Positions 17,473-25,834 of a DNA stretch of 64,000 nucleotides are shown here, piece after piece. Source of the stretch: Afipia birgiae 34632 (lineage in GTDB: Bacteria; Pseudomonadota; Alphaproteobacteria; Rhizobiales; Xanthobacteraceae); contig NZ_HG326655.1 in assembly GCF_000308295.2 (NCBI RefSeq), positions 43,246 to 107,245 on the forward strand. The letters run 5' to 3'. The notes under the pieces were generated by a model that was not told where the DNA came from, did no database searches, and worked only from the letters and a program-made list of their open reading frames with translations. The first letter of the stretch is position 1. The number at the start of each line of letters is the position of its first letter. The translations under genes were made by a program, and so were the position numbers.

Positions 17473-19131
17473 CTACCGCTGTACGCGAATGCCGAGCATC
17501 ACCACCGTGGCGGCGGAGTTGGCGCCGACCGAACTGTCCAGCCAGTCGTGGCGCACCTGCGCCTTGATCTGGAACGTGCGCGACAGCTTGTAGACCAGAT
17601 CGCCTTCCACGAAGTAGCGCCTGTCGAACCGCGTGCCGTCGTAGTCCGATGTGCCGGTGCCGACCTTCGCGGTGCCGATCAGCCAGCGGCGAAATGCATG
17701 ATCAACCTGCAACGCGTAATCGCGGGAAATCACGCCGGAGACGCCGGGCAGCGTGGTCTCACCGATGGATGAGGTTGCGTCGAACCGCACCGTGGTCAGC
17801 CCGGATGCGGTCCAGATCAGCGATGCGCTGGTCAAGAGGCCCTTCATGTCGGAGAGACGCGGGTCCTGATAGGTGCGCAGCGAATAGCCGACCGCCGCCT
17901 CGCCGGTCAGCAGCCGCGAGAATTCGAACGAGGAGCCGGCCTTCACATAGCCACCGTTGGAATCGCGCTGATAGCCGGCCCGGTCAAACTTCACATCGTG
18001 AAGGCGGGTGTCGGCCCCCACCTCGCCGAACGGCTTGAGGCCGGGCATCAGGTCGTAGCTGACGCGCGTGAGCCCACCGAACTGGTTGTAGTTGCGGTCG
18101 TCGTTGGTTGTGCTCGAACCGTCGGTGAGCATCGACTGCTGATACGTCGTGCGATCGGCGAGGCCCGCGACCGAAACCTGCAGGCGGTTGAAATCGTGCT
18201 CGATGCCCGCGGTGCCGCCAATCGCTGTCGCCAGCGGGTATTTCGCGAGGCCCATCTGGATGTTCGGCGAACCCGGATTGTCGGTAAAGACCCGCATGCG
18301 CAGTTCGGTGTTGATGCGGGTGTCGCGCGTGACGTCGATACGGCCGTTGATCCTGCCGTTGAAGGCCGGCGCGTTGATGTTGGTCGGCACCGGCGAAGGC
18401 CCGACGATGCCAGGCGGAAAGGTCGTGGCGTAGCCGGTGAAGGAGCCGCGCAGATCGGCGATCAGCGAATGGCGCTCCCAGTCCGACGCGATCAGCAACT
18501 CCGGCGCGATCGTGTAGAACCCCGAGCCTTTCGGCTGGCTGATACGGCCGGGATTGGTGCTGTAGCCACCCCAGAGTTCGACCGCAGCCTTGGTGAGAAA
18601 TACGCCGGTGTGGAAGCCGACATTGGCGAACGGATCGTCGTCGGGCCTCAGGCGGCGGCGCGGCGGCTGGCCGGGAAACGTCCCGGCCACTGACGGCGAC
18701 ACCTGCGCGGCGACTCGTGCGCGTGGTGTGGACGGCGACGGGTTGCCTGGACCGACGAACTTCGGCTTCGGTGCGCCGGGATAAAGCTTCGGCTTCTTCC
18801 GCACGCGATTGAGCGAATCGAAGCCGCTGTCCGATGCGCCGGACGCAGGCGGAATGCCATAGGTCGGGATCGCGCCGATCCGCGACGGCGCCCGCGCATC
18901 GCGCCGGAGCGAGTCATCGTCCGCCTGCGCAGTCCGGCGCAGCAGCGACTGGTCACGCGGAGCGAACCCGCCCTGCGTGGGGCTCAGCATGTCAGGAGTC
19001 AGCGTCTGTGCGACCGCCGCTGCCGGGTGCCACACGGCCAGCAGAACGCACACCGGCAGCGCACGCCATTGGGGCGCACGCCAGCGATGGTTCCACAACC
19101 GGACAGGTTGCTGCGAGCCTTGCACTTCCAC
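17473..19131 (-). CDS. Outer-membrane beta-barrel protein (BBP2-type)
   Basis: 552 residues. A long N-terminus with a signal peptide (VCVLLAVWHPAAAVAQ), then a low-complexity Pro/Arg linker to about residue 170, then a barrel of alternating amphipathic strands (FHTGVFLTKAAVELWGGYST onward) ending in VVMLGIRVQR. The pattern matches the putative beta-barrel porin 2 family (COG5338). GTG at 19131 is the likely start, with GGGAG upstream; the annotated N-terminus before the signal peptide is somewhat long. The role is unknown; exopolysaccharide export or outer-membrane structure are possibilities. Confidence 0.75.
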   Translation of the reverse strand: MEVQGSQQPVRLWNHRWRAPQWRALPVCVLLAVWHPAAAVAQTLTPDMLSPTQGGFAPRDQSLLRRTAQADDDSLRRDARAPSRIGAIPTYGIPPASGASDSGFDSLNRVRKKPKLYPGAPKPKFVGPGNPSPSTPRARVAAQVSPSVAGTFPGQPPRRRLRPDDDPFANVGFHTGVFLTKAAVELWGGYSTNPGRISQPKGSGFYTIAPELLIASDWERHSLIADLRGSFTGYATTFPPGIVGPSPVPTNINAPAFNGRINGRIDVTRDTRINTELRMRVFTDNPGSPNIQMGLAKYPLATAIGGTAGIEHDFNRLQVSVAGLADRTTYQQSMLTDGSSTTNDDRNYNQFGGLTRVSYDLMPGLKPFGEVGADTRLHDVKFDRAGYQRDSNGGYVKAGSSFEFSRLLTGEAAVGYSLRTYQDPRLSDMKGLLTSASLIWTASGLTTVRFDATSSIGETTLPGVSGVISRDYALQVDHAFRRWLIGTAKVGTGTSDYDGTRFDRRYFVEGDLVYKLSRTFQIKAQVRHDWLDSSVGANSAATVVMLGIRVQR

Positions 19132-19212
19132 TCATCTCCCGGCCCCAGAAAGCCACTCGGGGCCGCGCCGAAAAACCAACAACTTCAGTTAATTGCGGAC
19201 GAAACGCCGCCG

Positions 19213-19260
19213 GCGGCGCTGGAAAAACGCCGTTAACAGAGTTAAAACAATTATGGTTAA
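19213..19260. promoter_or_regulatory. Cluster of TTAA boxes with a CtrA-type half site upstream of kdsD
   Basis: The space between the divergent barrel protein and kdsD carries GTTAAC (about 19232), AGTTAAAAC and ATGGTTAA (19253-19260). The last is the reverse of TTAACCAT. The same motif lies upstream of fliF. Weak evidence for CtrA/SciP-type control. Confidence 0.25.
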
Positions 19261-19371
19261 CGGGCCGTTGCGAGGGCCGGACCGCGTCGCATCATCGGCT
19301 TCGATGTGCTAGGTAAACTCCCCGGATCGAAGCGCGCACGGCGCTCCCTCCCCGCTCAATTGGAACCTGTG

Positions 19372-20385
19372 ATGGCCAGCTCAAAATCGCGGACAGCGAC
19401 CCCTTCCGCGACTCGCGCCGTTTCGGCTGCGATCGAATCCGCGTTGCGCACGCTCGACGCCGAGGCAAGCGGCGTCACCGCGCTGGCGACCGCCCTGCAA
19501 TCCGATCTCGGACCCGCATTCGATGCCGCCGTCGCGCGGGTTCGCGAGGCCAAGGGCCGCCTGATCGTGACGGGGCTCGGCAAGTCCGGCCACATCGGCA
19601 AGAAAATGGCGGCGACCTTCGCCTCCACCGGCACCCCCGCCTTCTTCGTTCACGCAGCCGAAGCCAGCCACGGCGACCTCGGCATGATCACCGCCGACGA
19701 CGTTATCCTCGCGCTGTCGTGGTCCGGCGAGACCGCCGAACTGAAGAACCTCATCAATTACTCGCGCCGCTTCCGCATCGGGCTGATCGCGGTGACGTCC
19801 GAGGCGGACTCAACGCTGGGCGCTGCCGCCGACATCGTGCTGACGCTGCCGAAGGCCCGCGAGGCCTGCCCGCACAATCTCGCGCCGACGACGTCGTCGC
19901 TGATGCAGCTCGCGCTCGGCGACGCACTCGCCGTCGCGCTGCTGGAGAGCCGCGGGTTCACCGCGCTCGATTTCAGCGCGCTGCATCCTTCGGGCAAACT
20001 GGGCGCGATGCTGAAATTCGTGCGCGACCTGATGCACAAGGACAGCGCGGTCCCGGTGAAGCCGCTCGGCACCAAGATGTCCGACGCGCTGGTTGAGATG
20101 ACGTCGAAGGGCTTCGGCTGTGTGGGCATCATCGATGCGCGCGGCGAGATCGCCGGCATCGTCACCGACGGTGATTTGCGCCGTCACATGCGGCCCGACC
20201 TGATGACTGCCATTGTCGACGACGTCATGACAAAAAATCCGAAGACCATCAGCCCCGACCTGCTCGCCAGCGAGGCGCTGGAGATCCTCAACGCGTCGAA
20301 AATCACCGCGCTGATCGTCACTGACGGAAAGAAGCCGGTCGGCATCGTGCACCTGCACGATATTCTGCGTGCAGGTGTCGCGTAA
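19372..20385 (+). CDS. kdsD: Arabinose-5-phosphate isomerase KdsD/KpsF
   Basis: 337 residues. An N-terminal SIS domain (RLIVTGLGKSGHIGKKMAAT, HGDLGMITADDVILALSWSG) is followed by two CBS domains (about 215-270 and 280-335, with GIVTDGDLRRHM). The enzyme converts ribulose 5-phosphate to arabinose 5-phosphate, the first step of Kdo synthesis for lipopolysaccharide. Length and order match the family. The ATG at 19372 is preferred over 19306 because conserved residues begin soon after it; the RBS is weak. No other Kdo gene is adjacent. Confidence 0.93.
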   Translation: MASSKSRTATPSATRAVSAAIESALRTLDAEASGVTALATALQSDLGPAFDAAVARVREAKGRLIVTGLGKSGHIGKKMAATFASTGTPAFFVHAAEASHGDLGMITADDVILALSWSGETAELKNLINYSRRFRIGLIAVTSEADSTLGAAADIVLTLPKAREACPHNLAPTTSSLMQLALGDALAVALLESRGFTALDFSALHPSGKLGAMLKFVRDLMHKDSAVPVKPLGTKMSDALVEMTSKGFGCVGIIDARGEIAGIVTDGDLRRHMRPDLMTAIVDDVMTKNPKTISPDLLASEALEILNASKITALIVTDGKKPVGIVHLHDILRAGVA

Positions 20386-20394
20386 CGCCGCAGT

Positions 20395-20940
20395 CTATTT
20401 CTGCGGGAATCGCGCCACGCTGGGCTCGAGGGGCAGATCCAGCGCGTTGGCAAAATACGAAACCGTCCGATAGAAACCGCAGAGCTGGATGATCTCCAGG
20501 ATCTGAACTTCGCTGTAGTGTGCCTTGAGCCCCTCGAACTCGTTGCCGCTCCACGTTGCGTTGGAGTGCAGGGCATCGACGGCTGCGATCAGTGCCTGTT
20601 CGGCCTCCGTCCAGCATGCGGCATCGGCGGGTTCGAGCACCGTAGCGCGGACCTGCTCATCGGTCAGATGCGCCGGGCCTGCAAAAATCGTGACATGAAC
20701 ACCCCATTCGTATTCGCAGCGTGTCAGCGCGCAGGTGCGATCAATGACGATCTCCCGCTCCCGGAGCGTCAGTGGGCCTCGATCCAGCAGGCTGCCATTG
20801 CGAAACTTCTTGTAGGCGCGCTCGCTGGTCGCGACGGTGCGAAACAGCACCAACGGCGGGATACCCGGCGGCATGATCGCGTCGAACTGGCTCTGAATCT
20901 CCGGTGCGTAAGGCGGCTCCAGCGGCGCGATCCGTGACAT
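20395..20940 (-). CDS. Carboxymuconolactone decarboxylase-family protein
   Basis: 181 residues of the CMD/AhpD-like all-helical family. The core is LTLREREIVIDRTCALTRCE followed by YEWGVHV. The usual CxxH-type centre is present only in part (CEYEWGVH); the second redox cysteine of AhpD is absent, so peroxidase chemistry is unlikely. The start is the ATG at 20940 with AGGAG six bases upstream; an in-frame TTG two codons earlier lacks that spacing. It is divergent from an HxlR regulator over a 71-base spacer holding two dyads and is probably its target. Confidence 0.82.
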   Translation of the reverse strand: MSRIAPLEPPYAPEIQSQFDAIMPPGIPPLVLFRTVATSERAYKKFRNGSLLDRGPLTLREREIVIDRTCALTRCEYEWGVHVTIFAGPAHLTDEQVRATVLEPADAACWTEAEQALIAAVDALHSNATWSGNEFEGLKAHYSEVQILEIIQLCGFYRTVSYFANALDLPLEPSVARFPQK

Positions 20941-20953
20941 CTCCAACTCCTAT

Positions 20954-20992
20954 GCTACAATAATGATAGCGATATGCTACATTTTTAATAGC
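20954..20992. promoter_or_regulatory. Two tandem GCTA-N9-TAGC operators in the CMD/HxlR intergenic region
   Basis: GCTACAATAATGATAGC (20954-20970) and GCTACATTTTTAATAGC (20976-20992) are two 17-bp dyads with centres exactly 22 bases apart, two helical turns. Placed between divergent genes, they are the likely binding sites for the HxlR regulator acting on both promoters. Confidence 0.65.
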
Positions 20993-21011
20993 GCGAGGCA
21001 AGAGGCCATTC

Positions 21012-21359
21012 GTGACCCGAAAACCGATTCCAGCGGACCGAATCAAGCCAGCGCGCGGCTCCAAATCAGGCCGCCCGATCATGGTATTGCTCGATCTTCT
21101 GGGCCGGCGCTGGACACTGAGAATTGTCTGGGAGATGCGCGATCAGGCGCTGACCTCGCGCGAGTTGCGCGCAGCGTGTGACGACGCGTCACCCACAGTG
21201 ATTCAGGCCCGGCTGGCCGAACTGCGCGAAGCCGGTTTCGTCGAGAAGCTCGACGCCGGCGGCTATCGCCTGACAACGCTGGGCAAAGAACTGCTGGGCA
21301 CGTTCATGCCGCTGCACCATTTCGCGGACAAATGGAGCAAAGCCGGAAAGCCGAAATGA
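21012..21359 (+). CDS. HxlR-family transcriptional regulator
   Basis: 115 residues. HxlR winged helix: PIMVLLDLLGRRWTLRIVWE, then the recognition region ASPTVIQARLAELREAGFVE and the wing GYRLTTLGKELL. No cysteine characteristic of thiol- or quinone-sensing members is placed at the N-terminus (the one cysteine, in RAACDDA, is internal). GTG start at 21012 with AGAGG upstream. It probably controls the divergent CMD-family gene and itself through the two dyads at 20954-20992. Confidence 0.88.
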   Translation: MTRKPIPADRIKPARGSKSGRPIMVLLDLLGRRWTLRIVWEMRDQALTSRELRAACDDASPTVIQARLAELREAGFVEKLDAGGYRLTTLGKELLGTFMPLHHFADKWSKAGKPK

Positions 21360-21364
21360 CGCGT

Positions 21365-21808
21365 CTAGGCCGGCTCCACACGCAGGCTCGCCCCATCGGC
21401 TTGCACGATCCTGACGCGGCTGCCGGACGCGGCGTCCGGCCCCGAGACACGCCAGACCGTATCGTCGATCCGCACCGTGCCGATGCCATCGACAATCGGC
21501 TTCTCGAGCGTGAAGACGCGTCCGATCAGGCCTTCTGCGCGCTTGTTGAGGAACGGTTTGTCAGTCGTACCTGCATTCCGCCCGGAGTAATATCGCCATA
21601 ACGGCACCATCGCGATCGACAATGCCGCGAAAATGATGATTTGCGCCTGCCACGACCATGCGACGCCGAACGACAGCAGCCCGACGATCAACGCGGCGAG
21701 CCCAAGCCACAGCATGAACACACCGGGCGCGAACGTCTCGATCGCCATCAGCACGACGCTGAGGATCAGCCAGTTCCAAATCCCGAGTTTCGACAGAAGG
21801 TCTACCAT
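21365..21808 (-). CDS. NfeD-family membrane protein
   Basis: 147 residues. Three to four membrane helices (12-31, 34-54 and 59-75) are followed by a C-terminal OB-fold domain (GLIGRVFTLEKPIVDGIGTV, RVSGPDAASGSRVRIVQADG). This is the short NfeD type, which accompanies SPFH proteins and helps organise membrane domains. It starts 13 bases after the stop of the SPFH gene on the same strand, so the two form the usual pair. The ATG at 21808 gives the family length. Confidence 0.88.
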   Translation of the reverse strand: MVDLLSKLGIWNWLILSVVLMAIETFAPGVFMLWLGLAALIVGLLSFGVAWSWQAQIIIFAALSIAMVPLWRYYSGRNAGTTDKPFLNKRAEGLIGRVFTLEKPIVDGIGTVRIDDTVWRVSGPDAASGSRVRIVQADGASLRVEPA

Positions 21809-21821
21809 CCGATGCAACCCT

Positions 21822-22805
21822 TCACGTTGTAGACTTCGGTGAATTGGTGTTCGGCACGGTCGGCGGTCGGCGCGGTGCGGAAGCCGATCCGCCATCGCCG
21901 AAGGTCGCCTTGGCGATCTCGCCAATTCCCGCGAGAGAACTCAGCATCCCGGTCGCTTCCATCGGCAGCATGATGATCTTCTGGTTTGGAGATTCGGCGA
22001 GTTGGCCGAACGCCTTGATATATTTGTCGGCGATGAAGTAGTTCAGCGCGGCCACGTCGCCGCTGGCAATGGCATTGCTGACCATTTGCGTGGCTTTCGC
22101 CTCGGCTTCAGCCGCACGCTCACGCGCCTCGGCGTCGCGGAAAGCCGCTTCGCGGCGTCCTTCAGCCTGAAGGATTTGCGACTGCTTGGCGCCCTCGGCG
22201 CGCAGGATTTCGGATTGGCGCTGGCCTTCCGCCTGAAGGATGTCCGCGCGCTTGACACGTTCCGCTTTCATCTGACGGCCCATCGCTTCGACGAGATCGT
22301 GCGGAGGCACGATGTCCTTGATCTCAATACGGTTGACCTTGACGCCCCAGGGCGAGACCGCAGCGTCGACCACGCGCAGCAGCCGCTCGTTGATCTCATC
22401 GCGATGCGAGAGCACCTGATCAAGATCCATCGAGCCCATCACCGAGCGGATGTTGGTCATGGTTAGCGTCACGATGGCCTGATTGAGATTGGAGACCTCG
22501 TAACTTGCCTTGGCCGCATCAAACACCTGGTAGAAGGTGACGCCGTCCACGGTGACGGTGGCGTTGTCCTTGGTGATGACCTCCTGCTGCGGAATTTCAA
22601 TCACCTGCTCCATCATGTTCACCTTGCGGCCGACGCGATCGAAATAGGGAATGATGATATTGAGGCCCGGTCCCAGCGTGCGGGTATATTTGCCGAACCG
22701 CTCGATCGTCCAGTCGTAGCCTTGCGACACCGTTTTGACACCGGCAAAGAGCGTAAGAACGACAAGCAGAACAAACGCAATCGCGAAAATATCGAAACCG
22801 GACAT
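21822..22805 (-). CDS. qmcA: SPFH/Band 7 (stomatin-like) membrane protease-associated protein
   Basis: 327 residues. An N-terminal membrane helix (4-23) is followed by a Band 7 domain ([40 protein letters not shown]) and an Ala/Glu-rich coiled coil with repeats (ILQAEG, ILRAEG) near 185-245. The C-terminus is Pro/Thr-rich. QmcA/stomatin proteins form oligomeric rings at the inner membrane and are thought to restrain FtsH- or NfeD-type partners. The NfeD partner follows directly. The symbol is by similarity to the stomatin-type proteins. Confidence 0.9.
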   Translation of the reverse strand: MSGFDIFAIAFVLLVVLTLFAGVKTVSQGYDWTIERFGKYTRTLGPGLNIIIPYFDRVGRKVNMMEQVIEIPQQEVITKDNATVTVDGVTFYQVFDAAKASYEVSNLNQAIVTLTMTNIRSVMGSMDLDQVLSHRDEINERLLRVVDAAVSPWGVKVNRIEIKDIVPPHDLVEAMGRQMKAERVKRADILQAEGQRQSEILRAEGAKQSQILQAEGRREAAFRDAEARERAAEAEAKATQMVSNAIASGDVAALNYFIADKYIKAFGQLAESPNQKIIMLPMEATGMLSSLAGIGEIAKATFGDGGSASAPRRPPTVPNTNSPKSTT

Positions 22806-22943
22806 TGAAAACTCCCTGCGGATGAATCGGAACGCGAGCCTCGGCGTAAGACTAGCACGACTGCACCACAGCCGCTCTGCCCCGGGTCGATTCTTGGTCG
22901 ATCAAACGGAGAATACGGTTCGAACAAACCGCTCGCCGGCCTG

Positions 22944-23981
22944 TCAGATCCAGCCTTGCAGTTCGCGCAGGACGATCTGGCGGATCACATCCATGCCCTC
23001 GTCGCTGTCGTTGAGACACGGGATGGCCGAGAATTCCTGACCGCCCGCCTTGTGGAATATCTCGGCATTTTCGAGCGCAATCTCTTCAAGCGTTTCAATG
23101 CAGTCGGCCGAGAAGCCCGGCGTCACAACGGCAATTCGCCGCACACCGTCCTTCGCGAGCTGCTCGACGGTTTGGGCGGTGTAGGGCTGAAGCCATTCCT
23201 GATAACCGAAGCGCGACTGGAACGTCAGCATCAGGCCCTTTTCGTCCAGCCCCATGCGCGCACGCAGCGCTTCGATCGTGGCCACACACTGCGCCTGATA
23301 GGGATCGCCCTTGTCGATGTAGGATTGCGGCATGCCGTGGAACGACGCGATGATGCGCTCGGGCTTGAACGACAGCGTTGCAAGATGCCGCTCGATCGAG
23401 ACCGCGAGGGCGTCGATGTACCCCGGATCGTCATAGTACGGCGGCGTGAAGCGAACCGTCGGCTGCGCACGCATGTCCTTCAGGGCGGCAGCGACCTTGT
23501 CGACCACCGTGGCCGAGGTCGAGGCCGAATATTGCGGGTAGAGCGGCATCACCAGAATTCGGTCGCAACCTTGGGCTGTCAGCGCGTCGATCCGCGATTT
23601 GAGCGACGGGTTGCCGTAGCGCATGCCCCAATCGACGATGACGTGTTTCTGATCGGCAATCGACGCTGCCAGCTTCTCAGCCTGCGCGCGCGTAATCGTT
23701 TTCAGCGGCGACTCGTTCCGCTCGGTATTCCATATCTTGACATAATCCTTCGCCTTGCGGCTTGGGCGGATCACAAGGACGATCCCGTTGAGGATCAGTT
23801 GCCAGATCAGCCCCTGATTTTCGATCACCCGCGGATCGGACAGGAACTCCCGAAGGTAAATCCGGACACCGCGCGCGTCGGCGGTATCGGGCGTGCCGAG
23901 ATTAACCAGCACCACACCGACGCGTGAAGGCGCCGCCTGTGCGGCCGGCCGATGTGCATCGAGGGGAGTAACTGCCATCAT
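22944..23981 (-). CDS. hemH: Ferrochelatase
   Basis: 345 residues from the ATG at 23981 (another ATG follows at 23978). It inserts Fe(II) into protoporphyrin IX, the last step of heme synthesis. Motifs: VGVVLVNLGTPDTADARGVR at the N-terminus, the metal-binding histidine in IIASFHGMPQSYIDKGDPY, and the catalytic glutamate in VVTPGFSADCIETLEEI. It lies 49 bases downstream of nicO and may be read with it. The frame extends upstream to 24059, inside nicO, without a plausible RBS. Confidence 0.93.
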   Translation of the reverse strand: MMAVTPLDAHRPAAQAAPSRVGVVLVNLGTPDTADARGVRIYLREFLSDPRVIENQGLIWQLILNGIVLVIRPSRKAKDYVKIWNTERNESPLKTITRAQAEKLAASIADQKHVIVDWGMRYGNPSLKSRIDALTAQGCDRILVMPLYPQYSASTSATVVDKVAAALKDMRAQPTVRFTPPYYDDPGYIDALAVSIERHLATLSFKPERIIASFHGMPQSYIDKGDPYQAQCVATIEALRARMGLDEKGLMLTFQSRFGYQEWLQPYTAQTVEQLAKDGVRRIAVVTPGFSADCIETLEEIALENAEIFHKAGGQEFSAIPCLNDSDEGMDVIRQIVLRELQGWI

Positions 23982-24030
23982 GATGCATCTGGCATCGCGC
24001 GTTGCCCAAATGTTGTCAAGGCAACGGCGA

Positions 24031-25167
24031 TCAGAAGCAGGTGACGCGTTCCGCCGCAATGTATCCCAGCAGCAGACCGATGCCGAACAGCATCACCAGA
24101 GCGGCCGCGCCGAACTCGATGCCGCGCAGCAGGACCGCGCCACCGCCGTCGCGGCCGGCGGCCATGCGGCTCGCAAGCCCCTTTGCCGATACCGCGACGA
24201 TCGCAATAGCTGAAACAGTGATCGCAGTGCCAAGCCCCATCAACAGTGTCGCGGCAACACCGGCCCAGAACAGACCTTGCGCCAATGCGAACACCAGCAC
24301 CAGAATGGCCCCGGAGCACGGCCGGATACCGACCGTCAGGATGGCGCTCAAGCCGCGCGACCAGCCCCCGGGACCGGCAAGCTGGCTGGGTTCTGGACCA
24401 TGTGAATGGCGGCAATGTTCGTCGTGAACATGGCCGGTGTGATCGTGCGCATGATGATCATGTCCGTGATGGTCATGAACGTTACGTGCATGAGCCGCAC
24501 CATGCGAATGATCGTGCGTGTGATCATGGTGGTTGTGATCATGAGTGTGCGCATGCGCCACGGCCGGAGCCAATTGCGCCGTCGGCACGGCGCGCAGCGT
24601 GCGCAAAGCGCGGACAAACCCGCCGCCTTTGCTCCAGACCAGCCGCGCGCCGAGCGCCGCGATCAGGCCGTAGCTCGCAATTTCGATGACACGCTCCGCG
24701 CTGCACATGGTCTTCGCGGTGGCATTCAGCAGCAGCGCTCCGACGCCCACGATTGCAATCGCGACCAATGCCTGCATCAGGGCCGATGCGAACGACAGCA
24801 CGATGCCACGCTTTGCCGTTTCCTCGTTGGCGACGAGATAGGACGAGATCACCGCCTTGCCGTGACCGGGACCCGCTGCGTGAAATACGCCGTAAGCAAA
24901 CGAAATACCGAGCAGCGCCCACACCGCACTGCCGTCAGTCCTGGCCGCACGGATCGTCGCCGACATCTGGCGGTAGAACTCGGACTGTTTGGCAAGCAGC
25001 CAGCCGATGATGCCACCAACCTGCGGGTCCGGCACAGCCCCCTTGGGCGCGCCGAACGGATTCTGCGCCCAGGCACCATGGAGCAGGCTATCGGCGAGGC
25101 CGGCAGCAGCGAGCACAACAAAAACGGAAATCGCAATCCGCGTATGCACCGGACGGGATGTGTACAT
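24031..25167 (-). CDS. NicO/RcnA-family nickel or cobalt transporter
   Basis: 378 residues, six or more membrane helices. Diagnostic motifs are HAAGPGHGKAVISSYL and GIRPCSGAILVLVFALAQGL. A loop at about 205-255 is extremely His/Asp-rich (HTHDHNHHDHTHDHSH and more) and probably binds metal. Family members export or import Ni/Co, and DUF1007-linked members are often proposed to import divalent metals. The ATG at 25167 overlaps the stop of the DUF1007 gene (TGATG); a TTG nine bases earlier is less likely. Direction of transport cannot be decided here. Confidence 0.85.
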   Translation of the reverse strand: MYTSRPVHTRIAISVFVVLAAAGLADSLLHGAWAQNPFGAPKGAVPDPQVGGIIGWLLAKQSEFYRQMSATIRAARTDGSAVWALLGISFAYGVFHAAGPGHGKAVISSYLVANEETAKRGIVLSFASALMQALVAIAIVGVGALLLNATAKTMCSAERVIEIASYGLIAALGARLVWSKGGGFVRALRTLRAVPTAQLAPAVAHAHTHDHNHHDHTHDHSHGAAHARNVHDHHGHDHHAHDHTGHVHDEHCRHSHGPEPSQLAGPGGWSRGLSAILTVGIRPCSGAILVLVFALAQGLFWAGVAATLLMGLGTAITVSAIAIVAVSAKGLASRMAAGRDGGGAVLLRGIEFGAAALVMLFGIGLLLGYIAAERVTCF

Positions 25168-25820
25168 CAAGGACAATCCACCGTGATCTTGTTCGCAAAC
25201 ATCGCGCCGTAATTCGAATTGTCGCCGTTCAGGAAGGACTGCTCGTTCATGGTCTGCGCCTGCGCGCTGCCGTCGCTCGGGCGCTGGAACGCCAGTTTGC
25301 AGTTCGCGGGCGCCCCGACCAGCGCAACCGGGTCTTTCTCATCCAGCTTGAAGTCGATGAAGTAGGACGGATCGAACACCTCCAGCGCCAGCGCCTGTGT
25401 CTTGACTGGCGTTTTGAACGGCAGCGTGAAGTGCAGCGTCAGCGCCGCATCCTTGTACTCGAGGTAGTAGTCGATCGGATCGTTGAACTTTTCCTTCTTT
25501 TGGCTGCCCGCAGCGCCCGCCTTGGCGAAGGTGAAGAAGGCGTAATCCTTGAGAGACTCAACGTTGGTCTGCGCGAGCGGCTTCAGTTCATCGCGGGTGT
25601 AGACGCCTTTCGTCTTGGTCTCGATGCCTTGCAGGGCATAGGTCGAGAACATGTCATCGAAGGTCCAGGCGTGACGCACACCGGTGATCGCCCCGTCGGG
25701 CGCATAGACCAATTGGCTCTTGGCCACGATCCAGACATGTGGATGCGCCTGCGCGCTGCTCGCCGCCAATGCAAACGTAATCGCGACGCACAGATATTGA
25801 ATGAAACGATACAGCTTCAT
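25167..25820 (-). CDS. DUF1007-family periplasmic protein
   Basis: 217 residues with a signal peptide (1-25, LCVAITFALAASSAQA) whose mature form begins HPHVWI, the typical start of DUF1007 proteins and a likely metal ligand. Further conserved blocks are AWTFDDMFSTYALQGIE and FFTFAKAG. The genes for DUF1007 and NicO are nearly always adjacent; this pair overlaps by one base. It is presumed to deliver metal to the transporter. It starts 14 bases after the stop of dcp, so it may be part of a longer transcript. Confidence 0.88.
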   Translation of the reverse strand: MKLYRFIQYLCVAITFALAASSAQAHPHVWIVAKSQLVYAPDGAITGVRHAWTFDDMFSTYALQGIETKTKGVYTRDELKPLAQTNVESLKDYAFFTFAKAGAAGSQKKEKFNDPIDYYLEYKDAALTLHFTLPFKTPVKTQALALEVFDPSYFIDFKLDEKDPVALVGAPANCKLAFQRPSDGSAQAQTMNEQSFLNGDNSNYGAMFANKITVDCP

Positions 25821-25834
25821 GTGAAAGACTCGCC

